Source of the DNA: Lachnospiraceae bacterium YSB2008
GTDB lineage: Bacteria; Bacillota; Clostridia; Lachnospirales; Lachnospiraceae
Direction of reading: 5' to 3'
NCBI GenBank assembly: GCA_000687655.1
Contig: JHWR01000001.1
Coordinates: 62,001 to 126,000 of the forward strand
DNA: 64,000 nt
The translations under genes were made by a program, and so were the position numbers. Of this stretch, positions 56,014 to 64,000 are shown piece after piece; positions within the stretch are counted from its first letter, which is position 1; each line of letters starts with the position of its first letter. A model generated the notes under the pieces. It was not told the origin of the DNA. It searched no databases and was given only the letters and a program-made list of their open reading frames with translations.

Positions 56014-57036
56014 TTACATAATTTCCTTAATCCAGCCTTCAGGCGCTTCAATTCTGCCCATCTGGATTCCTGTAAGTGTATCATATAACTTCTTGGTCTT
56101 TGGTCCCATCTCTTCCATACCACTTGGGAAGCAGATTTCCTTACCATGGTCATTGATCTTTCCTACAGGTGAGATAACTGCTGCAGTTCCGCAGAGACCA
56201 CATTCATCAAACGAAGCTACTTCATCGAAGAATACTTCTCTCTCTTCAACTTCCATTCCAAGATAATCCTTAGCAACAACCTCAAGGGATCTTCTTGTAA
56301 CTGATGGAAGAATACTTCCTGACTTAGGAGTGATGAACTTGTTGTCCTTGATGAATATCATGTTTGCTCCACCGGTCTCCTCAACCTTTGTTCTGGTTCC
56401 CGGATCAAGATACATATTCTCATCAAATCCCTTCTGATGTGCATCAACTATAGCATGAAGGCTCATAGCATAGTTAAGACCGGCCTTGATATGACCTGTA
56501 CCATGTGGAGCCGCTCTGTCAAAGTCACTGACTCTGATTGTTATAGGCTTAGCACCGCCCTTGAAATAAGGGCCAACAGGTGTTGTAAGAATTCTGAACT
56601 GATATTCGTCAGCAGGCTTAACACCTATAACTGCGTTAGATCCGAACATATATGGTCTTATATAAAGAGTTGCACCTGAACCAAAAGGAGGTACCCATGC
56701 AGCGTTTGCCTTAACAGTCTCTACAACAGCATCGATGAATCTCTCAACAGGGAATACAGGCATCTCAAGTCTCTTAGCTGTATCTTCCATTCTCTGTGCA
56801 TTAAGGTCAGGACGGAATGTAACTATTCTTCCATCTTCTGTAGTATATGCCTTAAGACCTTCAAAGCATGTCTGTGCATACTGAAGTACACATGCGCACT
56901 CATTAATTGTTATAGTGTGATCATCTGTGAGCACTCCATCATCCCATGCACCATCCTTATAGAGAGAAACGTAACTCTTGTCAGTCTCCATATAACCAAA
57001 ACCCAGGTTACTCCAATCGATATTCTTCTTTTCCAT
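56014..57036 (-). CDS. ilvE: branched-chain amino acid aminotransferase
   Basis: 340 residues, fold-type IV PLP enzyme, the longer BCAT form. The PLP Lys lies in GTGHIKAGLNYA, and CLQYAQTCFEGLKAY, the YIRPYMFG and SGSILPSVTRRSL segments are standard. It performs the last step of Val, Leu and Ile synthesis and the first of their breakdown. It is a single-gene unit with promoter and terminator. Confidence 0.95.
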   Translation of the reverse strand: MEKKNIDWSNLGFGYMETDKSYVSLYKDGAWDDGVLTDDHTITINECACVLQYAQTCFEGLKAYTTEDGRIVTFRPDLNAQRMEDTAKRLEMPVFPVERFIDAVVETVKANAAWVPPFGSGATLYIRPYMFGSNAVIGVKPADEYQFRILTTPVGPYFKGGAKPITIRVSDFDRAAPHGTGHIKAGLNYAMSLHAIVDAHQKGFDENMYLDPGTRTKVEETGGANMIFIKDNKFITPKSGSILPSVTRRSLEVVAKDYLGMEVEEREVFFDEVASFDECGLCGTAAVISPVGKINDHGKEICFPSGMEEMGPKTKKLYDTLTGIQMGRIEAPEGWIKEIM

Positions 57037-57105
57037 AGCAACATCTCCAATCTGTTAATCACATTTGCTGCATACCACGAATCACTTGTGGCAACACTAG
57101 CTAAT

Positions 57106-57133
57106 ATTTTACTCTCATTGTATTCAATGTCAA
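57106..57133 (-). promoter_or_regulatory. sigma-A promoter for ilvE
   Basis: A consensus TTGACA (57128-57133) and TAAAAT (57106-57111) are 16 bases apart on the minus strand, 70 bases upstream of ilvE. No T-box features are seen in the leader. Confidence 0.75.
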
Positions 57134-57200
57134 GAATTTGATAAGTATATAGCGAATAAACTTGACATTTTTAAGTATGGATGCCTAAAACAGGGTCACA

Positions 57201-57261
57201 AAAAGGAAACGGGTTTGTTACCGTAAGTCGTATGACTAAGGTGGGGTACTCGTTTCCTTTT
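57201..57261 (-). terminator. long hairpin in the gap before ilvE
   Basis: AAAAGGAAACG (57201-57211) pairs with CGTTTCCTTTT (57251-57261), T5 follows on the minus strand, and GGT/ACC plus AGTC/GACT hairpins lie inside the 39-base loop. It ends the operon that stops at 57347; its distance of 85 bases and branched loop are unusual for a simple terminator. The rest of the 310-base gap holds only the ilvE promoter. Confidence 0.7.
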
Positions 57262-57346
57262 CCTTTAATTATTCAAATATATAAATTGCCAAAGAACATT
57301 GCCAACGTCAATCAGTAGAATTACTCCCAATAGGTCTGCAAATACT

Positions 57347-57781
57347 TCAGCCTCCATACTCATGAATTAAATATATGTAATAGATCACATATAGCATAAT
57401 CACTATTAATACCAGTGAAGTACAGATTATAGATATTATTAATCCAGCCTTTCCAAGCTTTGAGCTTTTCTTCTTTTGACCAATAATAGTGCATACTAAC
57501 GCTGCAGGTTCAAACAGAATCGGAAGTATAAGTATTCCGACAAGGCTCAAAATGAAACCTACTAATGAAACGACTGGTGTATCATTTTTATTTGAAGTCC
57601 CACCATAATACATATTTTCCATAGAATTGGGGTTAACTCTCAATGGTTCATGCAAACTGTTGTTCGGATAATAATCATTATTCGGATAATAATCATTATT
57701 CATATAATTATATCCACCGGAATTAACGTTTGAATAATAACCATCACATGACCAGTAATCATTATTATTATAATTATCCAT
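57347..57781 (-). CDS. small two-helix membrane protein, DUF4190-like, with Asn/Tyr-rich head
   Basis: 144 residues. The head is mostly Asn, Tyr, Asp and Gly (about 1-65) with DYYPNN twice, then two hydrophobic segments (about 69-95 and 112-137) with the FILSLVGIL and GKAGLIISI pattern of DUF4190-type proteins. It is the last gene of an operon of small membrane proteins; function unknown. Confidence 0.6.
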   Translation of the reverse strand: MDNYNNNDYWSCDGYYSNVNSGGYNYMNNDYYPNNDYYPNNSLHEPLRVNPNSMENMYYGGTSNKNDTPVVSLVGFILSLVGILILPILFEPAALVCTIIGQKKKSSKLGKAGLIISIICTSLVLIVIMLYVIYYIYLIHEYGG

Positions 57782-57793
57782 AATTCCTCCAGA

Positions 57794-58108
57794 TCAATAT
57801 CCTAAAATATACTTAATCACTTTAGCGTAGAATTGCATATATTCTTCATAGTTCATATAATAATTTATTTGTCCTATCATGAAATATATACCTGCAAGCA
57901 GACATATTACACAAACCATAATATGAACCCTGTCACATTTCCTGTCATCTGACTTATTAATCAGAATCATGAATAATCCAATTAAAGAAGTAACAACACT
58001 AGCCACTGGCATTAACTTAAGACAAACTATTGAAATATAGGCCAGCATATAGGAAGTCTTACTCTTTGTTGATGAAACGTTATCCATAGTCAAATCCATA
58101 TTACTCAT
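57794..58108 (-). CDS. small membrane protein, unknown
   Basis: 104 residues with three hydrophobic segments (about 20-48, 60-80, 88-100). No motif is recognised. It lies between the FHA gene and the DUF4190-like gene on the same strand, with gaps of 32 and 12 bases. Confidence 0.55.
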   Translation of the reverse strand: MSNMDLTMDNVSSTKSKTSYMLAYISIVCLKLMPVASVVTSLIGLFMILINKSDDRKCDRVHIMVCVICLLAGIYFMIGQINYYMNYEEYMQFYAKVIKYILGY

Positions 58109-58140
58109 AGTATCTTCATCCTCTCTTTATGTATTTATGG

Positions 58141-58788
58141 TTAAAAATTAAAAAACTCATATATTGTCAACCCGCAAATCAGATAGTACATAAAGACTAT
58201 AAACGCGATAGAGGTACCTACAATTGATGTAACCATTCCGGCTGTTCCAACTCCCGTTTTCCTCACTTTATTCCCACAGATTGAGCATATCAAACCGGCT
58301 ATCCCTGCCAAGAGTCCTAAAGAATATAAGCAACAACAAAACACACATGATAATATTCCTAAAACAAGACCAGCCACTGATGCCCCGGGGGTTACATTAT
58401 TATCATTACCATTATGATACGGGGTGCTGTAACCATAGTCCGGCATACCACCATACATCCCATTAGGGACATAGCCCCTTCCGTCCTCTATACAATTGAT
58501 AGCAACCTGATCCATAGTATTATCACCACATCTAACAACAAAAGTTCTTCCATTTGCCGGCATTTCATTAATACGAATATTATCCATCAGAATCCCATTC
58601 GTACTACCCAAATCCTGAACATACCATGTACCATTCGAAATATAGAAACAACCGTGTCTTCTGGAAACATAATCCTTACATATAACGATGTCACATAAAG
58701 CTTCTCTCCCGAAAGTAATTACATTTTTACCATAAGCTTCTAAATCATAATCATAAACTATTCCATCAATACATATTCTTAATAACAT
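58141..58788 (-). CDS. FHA-domain membrane protein
   Basis: 215 residues. The FHA domain (about 20-95) has the phosphothreonine-binding set GREALCD, SRRHG and LGSTNG. A short linker precedes two hydrophobic segments (about 130-155, 180-205) of DUF4190 style. FHA domains read Ser/Thr phosphorylation; the only protein kinase in the window is 11 kb away, so a link is only possible. Confidence 0.8.
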   Translation of the reverse strand: MLLRICIDGIVYDYDLEAYGKNVITFGREALCDIVICKDYVSRRHGCFYISNGTWYVQDLGSTNGILMDNIRINEMPANGRTFVVRCGDNTMDQVAINCIEDGRGYVPNGMYGGMPDYGYSTPYHNGNDNNVTPGASVAGLVLGILSCVFCCCLYSLGLLAGIAGLICSICGNKVRKTGVGTAGMVTSIVGTSIAFIVFMYYLICGLTIYEFFNF

Positions 58789-58817
58789 TTACATTACCCA
58801 TCATCAAACTTTACCAA

Positions 58818-59252
58818 CTAAAAAAGTCTGATATCGTACATCAATACTAAAATGTTTTTTATAATAAAGTTAGAAAACAGTATAACTATTCCGATATTGA
58901 TATGAGACATTCTTAAACTTAACCTATACCCATTCCCAAAACAGTAATAATATGTATTAGTCAGAAGATATAAAAGGCAATATAAAACATAATAAACTGT
59001 AACAGGGAAACATATAAAACTCTTAACAACATCTCCCGAGAGCAAATACTGTAATGATCTGGTGCCGCCACATCCCGGACAATATAAGCCAAATTCATAA
59101 TACAAAACACATCTGGGATTAAGATGTGAAACTATATATCTCTGATACACCTTAAATAACAGTATAAGAATAGGATTACCTATAATTATAGAAAGATAGC
59201 TTATTTTTTCTTTCAAACGATCCTTTTTGAATCTCTCAATTATTTCATGCAT
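58818..59252 (-). CDS. DUF2752 membrane protein
   Basis: 144 residues. The signature LYCPGCGGTRSLQYLL (about 59-74) is that of DUF2752, a family of small multi-pass proteins of unknown role. At least three membrane segments are visible. It begins the FHA/DUF4190 operon and faces away from the XRE gene, with two palindromic sites in the shared gap. Confidence 0.75.
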   Translation of the reverse strand: MHEIIERFKKDRLKEKISYLSIIIGNPILILLFKVYQRYIVSHLNPRCVLYYEFGLYCPGCGGTRSLQYLLSGDVVKSFICFPVTVYYVLYCLLYLLTNTYYYCFGNGYRLSLRMSHINIGIVILFSNFIIKNILVLMYDIRLF

Positions 59253-59291
59253 ACTAAGCTTATTTCACAAATTGTTAATACACTAATAATT

Positions 59292-59311
59292 ATAGTCATT
59301 TTAATGACTAT
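59292..59311. promoter_or_regulatory. operator-like palindrome, site 1
   Basis: ATAGTCATT and AATGACTAT form a perfect 20-bp palindrome, 40 bases upstream of the DUF2752 gene. Confidence 0.7.
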
Positions 59312-59359
59312 GTCAATCATTTATTGCGACCCAAACATGTCGAATCCCAAAAGACAAAT

Positions 59360-59379
59360 ATAGTCATTTTTATAACTAT
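59360..59379. promoter_or_regulatory. operator-like palindrome, site 2
   Basis: ATAGTCAT/ATAACTAT, one mismatch from the perfect form of site 1, stands 61 bases before the XRE gene ATG, a position fit for autoregulation. Confidence 0.65.
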
Positions 59380-59440
59380 AATCATTTTAGAAATCATATT
59401 CTATATTTTAACTATCCAATACATGAAAGGATAGAATACT

Positions 59441-59659
59441 ATGATTTGTTATGATCCATTTTGGGAGACCCTTAAACAATCAGAAGAAACTACCTATACT
59501 CTTATCACTAAACATCATATCTCTAGTGCTACACTCGATAAACTTCGTAAGAATAAACCTCTCAACACAACAACACTAAACGACCTTTGTATTATTCTGA
59601 AATGTAATCTGGATAACATTGCCAAATATGTTCCCAGTGAGAACGATCAGCTACTATAG
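59441..59659 (+). CDS. XRE-family regulator (YozG-like)
   Basis: 72 residues, a single helix-turn-helix: TLITKHHISSATLDKLRKNK then TTTLNDLCIILKCNLDNIAKYV, the compact YozG-type design. GGATAG lies before the ATG. The three palindromes around it (59292, 59360, 59676) are likely its own sites; that is inferred from position. Confidence 0.75.
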   Translation: MICYDPFWETLKQSEETTYTLITKHHISSATLDKLRKNKPLNTTTLNDLCIILKCNLDNIAKYVPSENDQLL

Positions 59660-59675
59660 TTATGTCCCACTATTT

Positions 59676-59695
59676 ATAGTCACTTTTATGACAAT
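59676..59695. promoter_or_regulatory. operator-like palindrome, site 3
   Basis: ATAGTCACTTTTATGACAAT is a weaker copy of the same palindrome, in the 128-base gap between the XRE gene and the zinc-ribbon gene. Confidence 0.55.
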
Positions 59696-59787
59696 ACATT
59701 TCTTTATTACTGCATATTAGAATTGAACCGTATGTATATAAACATATTTAGTTCATTGTTCGATTCATTTTATGGAGGGAAGAAAAA

Positions 59788-60246
59788 ATGATTTGTCAGA
59801 ATTGCGGAAGCAACGTAATGGACGGAACAGCCGTTTGTCCTAATTGTGGAATGATGATTCCAGCTCCGGGCGGATATATGCCTCAGCAGCCACAGGCACC
59901 TTATGGAAATAATATGGGTGGATATCCACAGCAGAATCCATATCAGCAGAATCCTTACCAGCAGCAGCCACAGTACGGCGGCGGAATGGGCGGATTTGAT
60001 CCGGCCGAGAAAGAAATCAAGACAGCTAAGACTCTTGGTATCGTATCTATCTGTGTTGGTACTCTCTGTATCCCACTTGCAGGATGGATATGTGGTGGTA
60101 TCGGTCTTTCAAAGGCAAGCAAGGCACCTGATTACCTTGCAGATCAGGCTAAGACAGCTAAGATACTCAACATAATCGGTATTATCGGTTCATCCCTCAA
60201 TTCACTTCTTGGAGTTATCATAATGATAGCTTCCAACAACTCATAA
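59788..60246 (+). CDS. zinc-ribbon DUF4190-like membrane protein
   Basis: 152 residues. Zinc ribbon CQNCG ... CPNCG (residues 3-22), a Pro/Gln/Tyr/Gly-rich linker (PQQPQ, NPYQQ repeats), then two hydrophobic segments (about 80-105, 125-150) of the DUF4190 type. GGAGGG precedes the ATG. Paralogous in design to the FHA and Asn-rich proteins on the other side of the XRE gene. Confidence 0.7.
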   Translation: MICQNCGSNVMDGTAVCPNCGMMIPAPGGYMPQQPQAPYGNNMGGYPQQNPYQQNPYQQQPQYGGGMGGFDPAEKEIKTAKTLGIVSICVGTLCIPLAGWICGGIGLSKASKAPDYLADQAKTAKILNIIGIIGSSLNSLLGVIIMIASNNS

Positions 60247-60257
60247 TAATACCAATC

Positions 60258-60286
60258 AGGCTGTGCATAATGCGCAGCCTTTTTTA
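60258..60286 (+). terminator. terminator of the zinc-ribbon gene
   Basis: AGGCTG-GCA (60258-60267) pairs with TGC-CAGCCT (60271-60280) and is followed by T5-6 on the + strand. Confidence 0.85.
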
Positions 60287-60291
60287 ATGTA

Positions 60292-60322
60292 AAAACCACC
60301 ATGTTCTTCACATGGTGGTTTT
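60292..60322. terminator. bidirectional terminator facing upp
   Basis: AAAACCACCATG (60292-60303) and CATGGTGGTTTT (60311-60322) form a perfect 12-bp stem, flanked by T and A runs. It ends upp transcription from the right. Confidence 0.88.
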
Positions 60323-60357
60323 TTAGTAAGTAGTAGTTTTGAAAGAATTATCTCTTA

Positions 60358-61002
60358 TTACTTAGTTCCGAATATACGGTCTCCGGCATCACCGAGGCCC
60401 GGCATGATGTAAGCATTCTCATTCAGGCAGCGGTCAAGATTTCCTACATAGATATCTATATCAGGATGCTCAGTTGCAAGTTTCTCGAGTCCTTCAGGTG
60501 CAGCAATGATACACATGAATTTAATCTGCTTTCCGCCGTGCTGCTTGATGAAGTTTACTGCTTCTACAGCTGAACCGCCGGTAGCAAGCATAGGATCAAG
60601 AACAACTATAAGTCTCTGCTCTATCGGGCTTGGCAGCTTGCAGTAATACTCATGTGGTTCATGTGTCTCAGGATCTCTGTAAAGTCCTATATGTCCAACC
60701 TTTGCTGAAGGAACAAGTGCATGTATTCCGTTTACCATTCCAAGACCTGCACGAAGTATAGGAACAATAGCCATCTTCTTTCCGTCAATAAAAGGAGCCA
60801 TAGTCTCTTCTATAGGAGTTTTAACCAGTTCTTCTCTGAGAGGAAGATCACGAAGAGCCTCGAATGCTTCAAGCATTGCTATCTCTTCGATAAGGTTTCT
60901 GAATTCTGTTGTTCCTGTTCTCTCATCTCTAAGAAGTGATATCTTATGCTTGATGAGTGGATGTTCCATTATATGTATCTTTTCAATTTTGCTAAAATCC
61001 AT
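60358..61002 (-). CDS. upp: uracil phosphoribosyltransferase
   Basis: 214 residues from ATG 61002 ([16 protein letters not shown]), with GAGG upstream; the longer in-frame version lacks family similarity. The PRPP loop [11 protein letters not shown] and the uracil-site residues near the end ([16 protein letters not shown]) are intact. It makes UMP from uracil and PRPP. The PRPP-forming enzyme gene lies 16 bases upstream, so supply and use of PRPP are coexpressed. Confidence 0.94.
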   Translation of the reverse strand: MDFSKIEKIHIMEHPLIKHKISLLRDERTGTTEFRNLIEEIAMLEAFEALRDLPLREELVKTPIEETMAPFIDGKKMAIVPILRAGLGMVNGIHALVPSAKVGHIGLYRDPETHEPHEYYCKLPSPIEQRLIVVLDPMLATGGSAVEAVNFIKQHGGKQIKFMCIIAAPEGLEKLATEHPDIDIYVGNLDRCLNENAYIMPGLGDAGDRIFGTK

Positions 61003-61018
61003 GATATTATCCTCTTTC

Positions 61019-62227
61019 TTATATCTCAGGCACCTTATAGTTTGGGCTGATAGTATGTGTCTCACGATATTCATTGATTCTTGCCTGAATTCTCTCTGAA
61101 GGATCAAGCAGCTCACTTATTGAAGCATCATGATTCAGGTGATCTATGATGATTGCAATGTACTTGCTCATATCAGCTGAGTCATACCATGTTCTGTCGA
61201 AAAGTGAAGGCTTCTGATATGTAAGATTCGTTGTGATTACTTTGCTTATAATCTTCTCATCATATGCTCTGTCGAATATCTCAAGTCCTGCTGTAAAGAG
61301 TCCGAAAGTAGCAAAGCAGAATACTCTTTTTGCCTTTCTCTTCTTAAGCTCCTTAGCAACATCAAGCATGCTCTCACCTGAAGCTATCATATCATCAAGA
61401 ATGATAACATCCTTGCCCTCTACTGAATCACCAAGGAATTCATGTGCTACTATAGGGTTCTTTCCATTTACTACTCGCGAATAATCACGTCTCTTATAGA
61501 ACATTCCTACATCTACTCCGAAATGGTTAGCGAAGTAAATAGCTCTGTGCATAGCACCTTCATCCGGGCTTATTACCATGAGATGATCTGAATCAAGTTC
61601 AAGATCAGGAGTTGATATCAGAAGTCTCTTGATGAACTGATATGTCGGCATGATTGATTCGAATCCACTGAGCGGTATAGCATTTTGAACTCTTGGATCA
61701 TGAGCATCAAATGTAATGATGTTATCAACACCCATTCCTATGAGTTCCTGAAGAGCCATAGCGCAGTCAAGTGACTCACGGCTTGAACGCTTATGCTGTC
61801 TTGATTCATAAAGGAAAGGCATTATGACATTGATGCGGTTAGCCTTACCACTTACAGCAGCTATGACACGCTTCAAATCCTGATAATGATCGTCCGGTGA
61901 CATAGGAACCATGCGTCCTCCAAGATTATATTCGTTACTGTAATTCATTACATCAACAAGGATATAGATATCTGTACCTCTTACAGATTCCTTTACTGTA
62001 CCCTTAGCCTCACCTGAAGCAAATCTTGGGCATTCAGAACCTATGATGTAAGATTCCTTCTCATAGCCTCTGAGCATGAATTCTCCGGCCTTTGAAAGCT
62101 CCTCACGATCCTTTCTCCACTTAACTAAGTAGTTATCTACCTTTGAACCCAGAGTCTCACAGCTCTTAAGCGGTATGATTCCGAGTCGGCCTACAGGGAT
62201 TGTAATGAGTTTACTTGAGTCTGGCAT
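61019..62227 (-). CDS. prs: ribose-phosphate pyrophosphokinase (PRPP synthetase), extended form
   Basis: 402 residues, about 80 more than the usual enzyme. The catalytic parts are visible: [14 protein letters not shown] (flexible loop), [18 protein letters not shown], and the PRPP loop [16 protein letters not shown]. Additional residues lie at both ends. It makes PRPP from ribose 5-phosphate and ATP. Long Prs of this kind is common in Lachnospiraceae, as I recall; a second, normal-size copy may exist elsewhere. Confidence 0.88.
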   Translation of the reverse strand: MPDSSKLITIPVGRLGIIPLKSCETLGSKVDNYLVKWRKDREELSKAGEFMLRGYEKESYIIGSECPRFASGEAKGTVKESVRGTDIYILVDVMNYSNEYNLGGRMVPMSPDDHYQDLKRVIAAVSGKANRINVIMPFLYESRQHKRSSRESLDCAMALQELIGMGVDNIITFDAHDPRVQNAIPLSGFESIMPTYQFIKRLLISTPDLELDSDHLMVISPDEGAMHRAIYFANHFGVDVGMFYKRRDYSRVVNGKNPIVAHEFLGDSVEGKDVIILDDMIASGESMLDVAKELKKRKAKRVFCFATFGLFTAGLEIFDRAYDEKIISKVITTNLTYQKPSLFDRTWYDSADMSKYIAIIIDHLNHDASISELLDPSERIQARINEYRETHTISPNYKVPEI

Positions 62228-62259
62228 ACTTTTTCCTCCAACTTGCCTGGTTCTAAAGA

Positions 62260-63252
62260 TTAATTCTTCGAACTGATTTTCGTGTATCTTATATTATCAC
62301 CGTAGAAACGGCACCACACATAATTACTTATGATACGGGAAACGGACCTTTCTGCAAATCTGTCACTTAAGTTAGTTATCGACAGATTCGTGGATATGAC
62401 TGTCGGTCTTTTTCTGAGAAGTCTCTGATTGATAACCTCAAAGAACTGTCCCTGTACAAATGAATTGATAGTCTCTGTTCCAAGATCATCTATTATCAGA
62501 AGCTCCGAATCATACAGAAGCTTATACATCTTAGATACTGATGCATCCGTTCTGTTCCTCATATAATCGGAACAGATATCGAAAAGCTCAATAGCGGTCA
62601 CGTACATAACTCCGTAACCTTTATCAAGAAGCGCCTTTGCTATACAATTGGAAAGATAAGTCTTTCCAAGTCCATAACCACCCGTAAAGAGAAGTCCCGC
62701 AGGACGGCTGTCAAAATTCTCGACGAAATCCTCTGCCTTCTTTCTTATATCCTGTATATTGTCATAAGGTGACTTCTTCTCACCTTCAGGAATCTCTTTA
62801 GAATAAAAATCATAAGAGAAATTATCGAAGTTTTCAACCGAAAGAATTCCCATCAGATTAGAACTCTTATACAGTTCCTCAACTACCATCTTCTTAAGGC
62901 AGCTGCACATCGCACCGTCAACATAACCGGTATCCTGACATTCTTTACATGTATATATGATATCAAGGTAATCTTCCGGATATCCATTATCAGTAAGAAG
63001 CTTTCTTTTCTCAGCTATCAGCTTCTCTGTTTCCTTACGTATATCCTCTCTTGAAGGGGCTCCTGCCGGGTCATCCAGACGCTTCTTGGCAGCATCAAGA
63101 GAAATGGAACGTATCTTTCCATCAATCTCCATGACTTCCGAAATGCGAGCCTCAATCTCTTCCTTCCTCTCCTCAAGAAGACGGATATTGTCGCCCGTGC
63201 GTCTTCCGTACCTATTCAGTATATCATCCATATTTATAGTATTCAGATTCAT
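62260..63252 (-). CDS. DnaC/DnaI-like helicase loader
   Basis: 330 residues. A four-cysteine zinc cluster (CKECQDTGYVDGAMCSC, about 109-125) precedes the AAA+ domain with Walker A GGYGLGKTYLSN and Walker B LLIIDDLGTE, and sensor region STNLS. It loads the replicative helicase. It is 18 bases after the DnaD-like gene, the usual primosome pair in Clostridia. Confidence 0.88.
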   Translation of the reverse strand: MNLNTINMDDILNRYGRRTGDNIRLLEERKEEIEARISEVMEIDGKIRSISLDAAKKRLDDPAGAPSREDIRKETEKLIAEKRKLLTDNGYPEDYLDIIYTCKECQDTGYVDGAMCSCLKKMVVEELYKSSNLMGILSVENFDNFSYDFYSKEIPEGEKKSPYDNIQDIRKKAEDFVENFDSRPAGLLFTGGYGLGKTYLSNCIAKALLDKGYGVMYVTAIELFDICSDYMRNRTDASVSKMYKLLYDSELLIIDDLGTETINSFVQGQFFEVINQRLLRKRPTVISTNLSITNLSDRFAERSVSRIISNYVWCRFYGDNIRYTKISSKN

Positions 63253-63270
63253 GAACAGTACCCAAAACCT

Positions 63271-64000
63271 TTATCCCATCAGCTTCCTTACAACTTCTGA
63301 GAGTTCGTCATTCTTACCTTTTCCTTTAGTATCGTCCTTCTTGGTGTAGTATCTTGCCTCATCAGCCTTTGCTATATCTCCTGCCGTATGAACACCCATC
63401 TTCTTCCATGAATCGAGTATTCCATTTACATATGGGAATGTAGCCGCATTCGGTTTTGCAAGATTCGCTCTTTTGCAGGCCTCAACAATTATCTCATCTG
63501 TATGCTTATCATCATATATCCATTTGTTGATATATTTCTGTTCAGAAGGTGTAGGAACTATACGATTTGATATTCCAAGATTCTTCATTATCTTGACATA
63601 AAGATCTCTGTACAGAGCTATATCTTCCCTTGCCTGCTCCCTGGTGGTATATCCTCTCTTGAACCACTCAATAGCTTCCTTCTCTATGGCAGAACCTGTC
63701 ATCTTCTTTCGGTCTGCACAGTACTCAAGAAGATATTCCATAAGTTCGAAGGAGAACTTAAGATCATCCTGGATATATATAAATGCATCGATATCTCTCT
63801 GTGTCGGAGTCCTGTCAAAATAAGCTTCTGCCTGACTGAGTATCTCCTGAAGATTCTCATCATAGTTAACAGCCTCTATACGCGCCTTGGTTGCCTTGGT
63901 CTTGCTTGGAACAACCCTTGGCTGCTGATCCAAAGAATCCTCTTCCGCCTCTTCTTCAGCAACATCAGAAACAGATTCATTATCATCATCCTTTACAGAC
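63271..64000 (-). CDS. DnaD-domain replication protein (partial, runs off window)
   Basis: The frame is open to base 64000; about 242 C-terminal residues are seen. After an acidic linker, a first helical part contains TPTQRDIDAFIYI and the DnaD C-terminal domain contains YINKWIYDDKHTDEIIVEAC and FPYVNGILDSWKKMGV, with the YxxxIL(D)xW pattern of the family. The N-terminal winged helix lies outside. It acts with the helicase loader at replication start. A TTG at 63933 is not the start, as the frame continues upstream. Confidence 0.88.
   Translation of the reverse strand, partial: SVKDDDNESVSDVAEEEAEEDSLDQQPRVVPSKTKATKARIEAVNYDENLQEILSQAEAYFDRTPTQRDIDAFIYIQDDLKFSFELMEYLLEYCADRKKMTGSAIEKEAIEWFKRGYTTREQAREDIALYRDLYVKIMKNLGISNRIVPTPSEQKYINKWIYDDKHTDEIIVEACKRANLAKPNAATFPYVNGILDSWKKMGVHTAGDIAKADEARYYTKKDDTKGKGKNDELSEVVRKLMG

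Noticed and set aside
60358-61116. Start of upp at 61116
   Set aside because: The extra 38 residues have no family similarity and overlap the prs end; ATG 61002 has a ribosome site and the standard N-terminus.

Overview
The window looks like the chromosome of a low-GC Gram-positive bacterium of the Clostridia, most likely Lachnospiraceae (relatives of Coprococcus, Butyrivibrio or Roseburia). The evidence is the type II fatty-acid operon with FabK instead of FabI, a PPi-type phosphofructokinase, a DnaD/DnaC-type primosome pair, small alarmone synthetases, DUF6320-like and DUF2752-like membrane proteins, strong AGGAGG ribosome binding sites and sigma-A promoters. By eye the GC content is about 40%. 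No rRNA, tRNA, CRISPR array, intact IS element or prophage was seen. Nearly all genes are on the minus strand; gltX, a small ribbon-helix-helix gene, two HTH genes and one zinc-ribbon gene are the exceptions.

Layout, left to right. 1-5.6 kb: a condensation-fold acyltransferase with a membrane partner, an aspartate-type aminotransferase and an EAL phosphodiesterase. 5.7-18.2 kb: rpoB-rpoC-rpsL-rpsG-fusA-tuf, read right to left, with an rpoB leader and a separate tuf promoter. 18.4-24.6 kb: a Nudix hydrolase, a SanA/YdcF-like protein, two small alarmone synthetases bracketing a two-component system, and an orphan SecD-P1-like protein. 24.6-31.9 kb: fatty-acid synthesis operon acpP-accD-accA-fabK-fabD-fabG-fabF-fabZ-marR, with a strong promoter, an operator-like palindrome at the start site and a hairpin after acpP. 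32-36.5 kb: an acidic one-pass protein, gltX, a YihY/BrkB protein and a structured RNA of 6S type upstream of it. 36.5-40.8 kb: fruK, a fruA remnant, ptsH and ptsI, then a 5'-truncated transglutaminase-like gene and a methyltransferase. 41-47.5 kb: zinc-ribbon and SPFH proteins, a MIF-like protein, PPi-PFK, a membrane Ser/Thr kinase and a TlpA-like lipoprotein. 47.6-50.1 kb: an HTH gene next to a carrier protein, a C39/BtrH-like protein and an Sfp-type transferase, possibly a small acyl-carrier pathway. 50.3-52.6 kb: rpmG-secE-nusG-rplK-rplA, without rplJ-rplL and about 32 kb away from rpoB. 52.6-52.9 kb: a 184-bp element of nested perfect inverted repeats that folds as a cloverleaf. 53-57 kb: uppP, a polysaccharide ABC exporter, a lipoprotein and ilvE. 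57.3-60.3 kb: small membrane proteins with FHA and zinc-ribbon domains around an XRE gene that is surrounded by three copies of one palindrome. 60.4-64 kb: upp, prs, and the helicase-loader/DnaD pair cut by the window edge.

The core of the window is housekeeping: transcription, translation, lipid synthesis, PTS and nucleotide salvage. The points most worth following are the cloverleaf element, the 6S-like RNA, the alarmone-synthetase/two-component cluster, the carrier-protein cluster, the XRE operator set, and two gene-decay scars close together at 38.6 and 40.2 kb.
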